From an uncultured Collinsella sp. (lineage in GTDB: Bacteria; Actinomycetota; Coriobacteriia; Coriobacteriales; Coriobacteriaceae): a stretch of 19,232 bases of DNA. The translations under genes and the position numbers were made by a program. The DNA is taken from NCBI GenBank assembly GCA_937934165.1, contig CALGZX010000089.1, positions 1 through 19,232 of the forward strand, in the 5' to 3' direction. Positions 16,701 to 19,232 of this stretch are shown one piece after another. How positions within the stretch are numbered: the first letter of the stretch is position 1; every line of letters starts with the position of its first letter. The notes beneath the pieces are model-generated. The model made no database searches. It was not told the DNA's origin and was given only the letters and a program-made list of their open reading frames with translations.

Positions 16701-16757
16701 CGCGATGTCATCGCCAAGAGCAACGCCGGCTTCAACGTCATCGACCTGCTGGGCTAA
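13719..16757 (+). CDS. M16C family zinc metallopeptidase (presequence-protease/insulinase type)
   Basis: A large clam-shaped metalloprotease that degrades peptides inside the cell; no signal peptide is visible. The inverted zinc motif is HILEH at residues 80-84, with Glu83 catalytic. The third zinc ligand is Glu158 in EQEGWHYEL, and the family block VVFNEMKGALSDP is present. The C-terminal inactive half contains the conserved WNEIRVKGGAYGCGFR substrate-closing segment. The two halves are joined by an Ala/Glu-rich, probably coiled linker around residues 510-570. The length, 1,012 aa, is typical for the M16C/PreP-like subfamily. The start is ATG at 13719 with AAAGGAGA just upstream, preferred over upstream in-frame codons that run through the promoter region. 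A hairpin terminator follows. Confidence 0.95.
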   Translation: MPTTSTDPRAAAATLLVPGTTYHGFAVERRETVPELDSDAYVLRHTASGARLLYLACDDENKAFAIGFKTPPADSTGVFHILEHSVLCGSAKFPVKEPFVDLIKSSMQTFLNAMTYPDKTIYPVATTNEQDLYNLMDVYLDAVFNPAIYTKPTIFEQEGWHYELDLPEGAEGEGEGSSASLREGTLRYNGVVFNEMKGALSDPMSVLDDAVNAALYPDTAYAHESGGDPRAIPALTYEQFLDTHARHYNPSNSYITLYGDLDVDRALAFLDERYLSQPSAASRRMDAAVAAGEDPSALAPNPLGVQAPVTCEYKRIEMATTPENALVGLGLVLGSALDRKRTIAADILFEALLGSNEAPVKKAILAAGLGGNVVSYTAAECLQPYELIMLQNAQPGVARELRRVFQDACRDLCEHGVPRERLEAIISSNEYDLRQRDYGIADGVAIACDALSTWLYDDDAATLALKYGPVYEELRGELDGSYFEDLLRELVLENDHMALVELVPVDAAEGAEGAEAVELAAKRDAMTDAELADVVERAAALRAAQEAEDTPEAKATLPRLRVSDIGEARPEPPLVVDTTTPIPCLRHGIPTNRLAYAMQYFDLSCVAFEDLPYVTLLCRLLKQLPTREHSAEELDNLLAGKLGFLSFTTEVMTQPDVDGVRPYLLVSAGALSEKIDALASLPREVWSSTLLANADADRVRDVLTQIRIGLEQGFINNGHSAALGRAISYSSPSAVVREQLSGVDFYLFLRDLLEHFDERVDGLRTKLAELAGRIFVADGCMASFTGSDEDFDAYWDAAGDLGLGAGDGADRGALAVPTPCDRHEAFVIPSDICFAARACDPRRLGIDVTGAWAVAANALSYDYLWNEIRVKGGAYGCGFRAAGERQTAFYTYRDPAIDPSIERVERAGEWLGSFEPDEAAFEGFIVSCVSGMDAPVKPYALTKRRNTTYLAGLDPHAREERRAQMLAATPGELRTLGADVTRIAAESPTCVFGGRDVIAKSNAGFNVIDLLG

Positions 16758-16764
16758 CCACAAC

Positions 16765-16805
16765 AAAGGTAGATTTTTGGGACATGCCTGAAAATCTACC
16801 TTTTT
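16765..16805 (+). terminator. Terminator after the M16C peptidase gene
   Basis: AAAGGTAGATTTT (16765-16777) pairs perfectly over 13 bp with AAAATCTACCTTT (16791-16803); the T-run continues to 16805. The 13-base loop contains GGGACA. It starts eight bases after the stop codon. Confidence 0.8.
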
Positions 16806-16836
16806 CTGCGGCTTGGGCGAGGCGGCGCAGCCCACC

Positions 16837-16994
16837 GCGGCGGTTTGTCTCGATCTGTAACATCTAGACGGCAATATCGGCTCCAGATGTTACAGATCGA
16901 GACGTTCCCGAACGGCACCAGCTCTTTGTCTCAATCTGTAACATCTAAGTCCAATTTTGCCGAGTTACTGTTACAGATCGAGACAAACCGCCGC
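16837..16994. repeat. Nested four-arm inverted repeat (BIME/REP-like)
   Basis: Four copies of one core alternate in orientation. Arm 1 (16847-16865, GTCTCGATCTGTAACATCT) is perfectly complementary to arm 2 (16885-16903), with a 19-base loop. Arm 3 (16925-16943, TTTGTCTCAATCTGTAACA) pairs with arm 4 (16969-16987) with one mismatch, with a 25-base loop. In addition, the outer flanks 16837-16862 and 16969-16994 are a perfect 26-bp inverted repeat, so one large or two small hairpins can form. There is no T-tract, so this is unlikely to be a simple terminator. It looks like a mobile palindromic unit, possibly doubled. Confidence 0.9.
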
Positions 16995-17017
16995 AGACGC
17001 CCATCACAGCACAGACC

Positions 17018-17055
17018 ACCACGAAGGTGCATGTGTCCCCTTCGTGGTTGTTTTT
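17018..17055 (+). terminator. Second terminator-like hairpin before the cyclo-ligase gene
   Basis: ACCACGAAGG (17018-17027) and CCTTCGTGGT (17039-17048) form a 10-bp perfect stem with an 11-base loop, followed by TGTTTTT. The last gene on this strand ended 260 bases earlier, so it may be a terminator-like dispersed palindrome or may insulate the cyclo-ligase. Confidence 0.75.
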
Positions 17056-17071
17056 GCTGTTTACCCAGATA

Positions 17072-17110
17072 AAACCTGCCAAAATAAACCTGTCCCTTTT
17101 TGGCAGGTTT
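17072..17110 (+). promoter_or_regulatory. Perfect palindrome directly before the cyclo-ligase ribosome binding site
   Basis: AAACCTGCCAAAA (17072-17084) and TTTTGGCAGGTTT (17098-17110) form a perfect 13-bp stem with a 13-base loop. The loop itself repeats part of the left arm (AAACCTG). The stem ends three bases before AGAGGAGG, so it could affect translation, act as an attenuator, or be a dispersed repeat. Confidence 0.65.
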
Positions 17111-17126
17111 GCTAGAGGAGGTTGGG

Positions 17127-17723
17127 ATGGACAAGGCTAAATTGCGGCGAGCGGTGATTGCCCGGCGCGATGCGATTGATTTGGATGTGCGGGCGGCGAA
17201 GTCTGCCGTTATCTGTGCGCGGCTTGTTGAGCGACTGGGTCGCTCGGATCCCGCGGCACCGCACACCGTTGCCGTCTATGCCGCGATGGGTTCCGAAGTC
17301 AATCCTGCCGCGTTTGCCGCGGCGGCCGCCAAACGCGACTGGCGCGTGGCCTATCCGTGCATGCTCTCGGCAATTGATGCCGCAGCTTGTGGCCAGCGCA
17401 TGTGCATGCGGGCAGTTGCCGCCGACGATGCGTCCGCGGCTCCGTTTATCGCCCACCCCACGCGGGCCTTCGAGGCCACGGACATCGACAGCAACCACTT
17501 CCCTATCGTGCCTGCCGAGGCTCTCGACATGATCGTCGTGCCGCTCGTAGCCTTCGACCGCGCCAGCGCGCGCCTGGGCTACGGCGGCGGTTGCTACGAC
17601 CGCTACCTGCCCATGCTCCCGCCCGTATGTCAAATCGTCGGCATCGCCTTCGACGAACAACGCATCGACCACGTCCCCACCGATGCCCACGACCTGCCGC
17701 TACCCCACATCATCAGCGCCTAA
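17127..17723 (+). CDS. 5-formyltetrahydrofolate cyclo-ligase (MTHFS family)
   Basis: Uses ATP to convert 5-formyl-THF to 5,10-methenyl-THF in cytoplasmic one-carbon metabolism. The N-terminal basic helix with the nucleotide-binding pattern (KAKLRRAVIARRDAI) is present. So are the beta-strand VAVYAAMGSEVNP, which lines the folate site, and the C-terminal signature DMIVVPLVAFDRASARLGYGGGCYDR, with the phosphate loop LGYGGG at 150-155. Many homologues have GYGGGYYDR; here one Tyr is Cys156. At 198 aa the length is normal. The start is ATG at 17127, with AGAGGAGG five bases upstream; the frame extends nine codons further but only through the upstream palindrome. It converges on metA, with 42 bases between the stop codons and no obvious terminator. 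Confidence 0.93.
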   Translation: MDKAKLRRAVIARRDAIDLDVRAAKSAVICARLVERLGRSDPAAPHTVAVYAAMGSEVNPAAFAAAAAKRDWRVAYPCMLSAIDAAACGQRMCMRAVAADDASAAPFIAHPTRAFEATDIDSNHFPIVPAEALDMIVVPLVAFDRASARLGYGGGCYDRYLPMLPPVCQIVGIAFDEQRIDHVPTDAHDLPLPHIISA

Positions 17724-17765
17724 TCGCCGCCACATCAGCCACGGCTACAGCAGTACCATCGCAGC

Positions 17766-18668
17766 CTAGTGCTCCTCGCCGGCGCGGGCCAGGTCGTAGG
17801 GCGTGGTCTGATAGACATAGTAGTTGAGCCAGTTGGTGTAGAACAGCTGAGCCTGGCTGCGCCAGACGTTGCGCGGCTCGGCGGCGGGGTCGTCACCCGG
17901 GAAGTAATGCACCGGCACCTGAGGGTTGAGGCCGCGCTTCACGTCGCGCTCGTACTCCAGGCGCAACGTGTCGGTATCGTACTCGGGGTGGCCAAAGACA
18001 AAGAAGCGACGGCTGTCGGTCGACTTGACGATGTACAGGCCCACCTCGTCGGACACGGCCACGACCTCAAGCTGCGGCTCGGCCTCCACGTCCTCGCGGC
18101 GCACATCGGTGTTACGCGAATGCACGGCATAGAAACGGTCGTCAAAGCCGCGGACCAGCGGGCTTTGCGGCTTCACCAGATAATGCTCGAACACGCCACT
18201 CGCCTTTGCCGGCAGGTCATACTTCTGGATACCGTAATGATGGTACAGACCGGCCTGTGCGCCCCAACAAATGTGCAGCGTAGAGTGCACGTGCGTGGTG
18301 GACCAATCCATGATCTGGCAGAGCTCGGGCCAGTAGTCGACCTCCTCGAACGGCATCTGCTCCACCGGCGCGCCCGTGATGATCAGGCCGTCGTAGTGGA
18401 TGTCGCGGATGTCGTCGAACGTGCGGTAGAACGTCTCCAGGTGGCCGGCGCTCACGTGCGTGGCCTCGTGCGTCTTGGTGCGCAGCAGGTCCACCTCCAC
18501 CTGCAGCGGCGTGTTGGAGAGCTTGCGCATGATCTGCGTCTCGGTGGCAATCTTGGTGGGCATGAGGTTGAGGATGAGCACGCGCAGCGGACGGATGTCC
18601 TGGTGCAGCGCGCGGTACTCGGTCATGACAAAGATGTTCTCGCTCTCGAGCTGCGCGGCGGCAGGGAG
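17766..18668 (-). CDS. metA: Homoserine O-acyltransferase MetA (5'-truncated; predicted acetyl-CoA specific)
   Basis: Activates homoserine by O-acylation in methionine synthesis. The MetA core begins at LPAAAQLESENIFVMTEYRA and is complete to the stop. The nucleophile is the Cys in HICWGAQAGLYHHYG, and the HPEYD motif supplies the catalytic His and Glu. In the acyl-donor loop the motif is TGAPVEQMPFEEVDYW. The Glu after GAPV matches the residue (111 in the Bacillus cereus enzyme) that gives acetyl-CoA preference, where E. coli has Gly and uses succinyl-CoA. Normal MetA proteins start about 10 residues before this point (typically MPIK...). Here those residues are replaced in frame by a RecJ N-terminus, so the native start and promoter are missing. 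Codon use matches the rest of the window. Confidence 0.88.
   Translation of the reverse strand, partial: LPAAAQLESENIFVMTEYRALHQDIRPLRVLILNLMPTKIATETQIMRKLSNTPLQVEVDLLRTKTHEATHVSAGHLETFYRTFDDIRDIHYDGLIITGAPVEQMPFEEVDYWPELCQIMDWSTTHVHSTLHICWGAQAGLYHHYGIQKYDLPAKASGVFEHYLVKPQSPLVRGFDDRFYAVHSRNTDVRREDVEAEPQLEVVAVSDEVGLYIVKSTDSRRFFVFGHPEYDTDTLRLEYERDVKRGLNPQVPVHYFPGDDPAAEPRNVWRSQAQLFYTNWLNYYVYQTTPYDLARAGEEH
18654..18668 (-). other. Junction between metA and a foreign recJ fragment
   Basis: The reading frame passes from RecJ (DHHQCKDALPAA) to MetA (LPAAAQLESEN) with no gap. The segment coding LPAAA fits both families, giving a GC-rich microhomology of roughly 10-15 bases. Sequence style changes here: to the left it is Collinsella-like; to the right it is rich in GGG, CCC and AGG-type codons and ends in an AT-rich upstream region. 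Confidence 0.8.
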
Positions 18669-19187
18669 GGCGTCCTTGCACTGGTGGTGGTCGGTGATCA
18701 CCACATCCACACCCAGGGACCGGGCATACTCCACCTCGGCGGCGGCAGTGATGCCGCAGTCCACCGTGATGATGAGGGACACACCCTGACCATGCAGGGT
18801 GTGGATGGCGCCGGGATTCAGGCCGTAACCCTCCTCCGTGCGGTCGGGGATATAACTCACCACCTGCCCGCCCCGCTCCCGGAGAAATTCCGTCAGCAGG
18901 CAGGTGGAGGTGATCCCGTCCACGTCATAGTCGCCGTACACGGCCATCCGTTCTCCCTGGTCCAGGGCCTGGGTGATCCGCGCCGCCGCCCGGTCCATAT
19001 CCCGCAGGAGGAAGGGGTCGTGGAGCAGTTCGGGGCCGTGGGCCAGAAAAGCGGCGGCCTGTTGGGGGGTATTGACCCCCCGGGCACAGAGGACAGCGGC
19101 GCACAGGGCGGGCAGGCCCGCCCGTTCCAACTCCGCCCGGGCACCCGGCGGACTGCCGGGACGGAGGTTCCACTGTTCATATTTCAT
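18669..19187 (-). CDS. recJ: Single-stranded-DNA exonuclease RecJ, N-terminal fragment (foreign)
   Basis: RecJ is a 5'-3' ssDNA exonuclease in recombination and mismatch repair. About 175 residues are present: the N-terminal segment (MKYEQWNLRPGS, then FLAHGPELLHDPFLLRDMDRA), the metal-binding motif YGDYDVDGITST, the DCGI motif, and ITDHH, the DHH signature. Everything after DHHQCKDALPAA (the rest of the DHH domain, DHHA1 and the OB fold, several hundred residues) is absent and replaced by MetA. The start is ATG at 19187 with AAGGA upstream in an AT-rich leader typical of Clostridia. Its base and codon use differ from all other genes here. It is most likely a fragment of another genome joined during assembly. 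Confidence 0.85.
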
Positions 19188-19232
19188 AGGGTTCCATTCC
19201 TTAAGCAAAATTATCTTTTATTATACCAAAAT

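Larger units (their letters stand above)
16758..17126. other. 369-base palindrome-rich intergenic region
   Basis: No gene is present. In order it holds a terminator-like hairpin (16765-16805), a nested four-arm inverted repeat (16837-16994), a second terminator hairpin (17018-17055) and a 13-bp palindrome (17072-17110) directly before the cyclo-ligase ribosome binding site. No promoter with two good boxes is obvious, although the cyclo-ligase needs one or read-through. Confidence 0.85.

Noticed and set aside
14112..16874. Very long leftward open frame opposite the M16C gene, and similar long frames opposite glmM (1804-3273) and the DUF4012 gene (4026-5570)
   Set aside because: They are antisense shadows produced by GC-rich codon bias; their translations are rich in His, Arg, Ala and Val with no domain, and the opposite strand has clear conserved proteins.
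18654..18668. A genuine bifunctional RecJ-MetA enzyme
   Set aside because: RecJ is cut after its DHH motif and would be inactive, the functions are unrelated, and composition changes at the join. A chimeric sequence is the simpler reading.

Overview
The window looks like a gut Coriobacteriia chromosome, most likely Collinsella or a close relative. The grounds are high GC with a GCC/CGC/GAG-rich codon style, short intergenic gaps, GGAG-type ribosome binding sites, and gene types such as the DUF4012 envelope protein, an M16C peptidase and an M32 carboxypeptidase. The genus is inferred from style and recalled homologues, not from a search. The last ~550 bases (about 18,660 to 19,232) look foreign: codon usage changes and the flank becomes AT-rich, as in a Clostridia/Oscillospirales genome. 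I therefore read the right end as a chimeric junction.

Left block (1-7,122), housekeeping: the tail of an unknown gene, an M32 zinc carboxypeptidase with a lysine-rich N-terminal tail, and then three leftward genes: glmM (amino-sugar precursor for peptidoglycan), a membrane-anchored DUF4012 protein, and an EamA/DMT transporter. A tRNA-Val(GAC) with its own promoter and terminator closes the block.

Middle block (about 7,123-13,700), accessory and defence-like: a DUF5710 zinc-binding protein; a divergent Sau3AI-type (GATC) restriction endonuclease and m5C methyltransferase pair whose shared control region holds a dyad and two GATC sites; a 163-residue orphan protein; and an AlbA_2/ATPase/winged-helix regulator. 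The regulator's promoter region is surrounded by at least seven copies of ATCTCTC plus a perfect palindrome, which suggests an autoregulatory operator or leader array.

Right block (13,719-18,660): an M16C metallopeptidase of 1,012 residues, a 369-base gap packed with several unrelated palindromes (including a nested four-arm repeat), a 5-formyltetrahydrofolate cyclo-ligase, and a convergent homoserine O-acyltransferase (MetA type, predicted acetyl-CoA specific). The metA frame runs without interruption into the N-terminal third of a RecJ exonuclease, joined at a short GC-rich microhomology.

The most interesting material is regulatory and repetitive: the TTATCTCTC array, the methylation-target promoter of the R-M pair, and the palindrome-rich gap, where several hairpin loops carry GGGAC/GTCCC. 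No wholly new multi-gene system could be demonstrated from the sequence alone.
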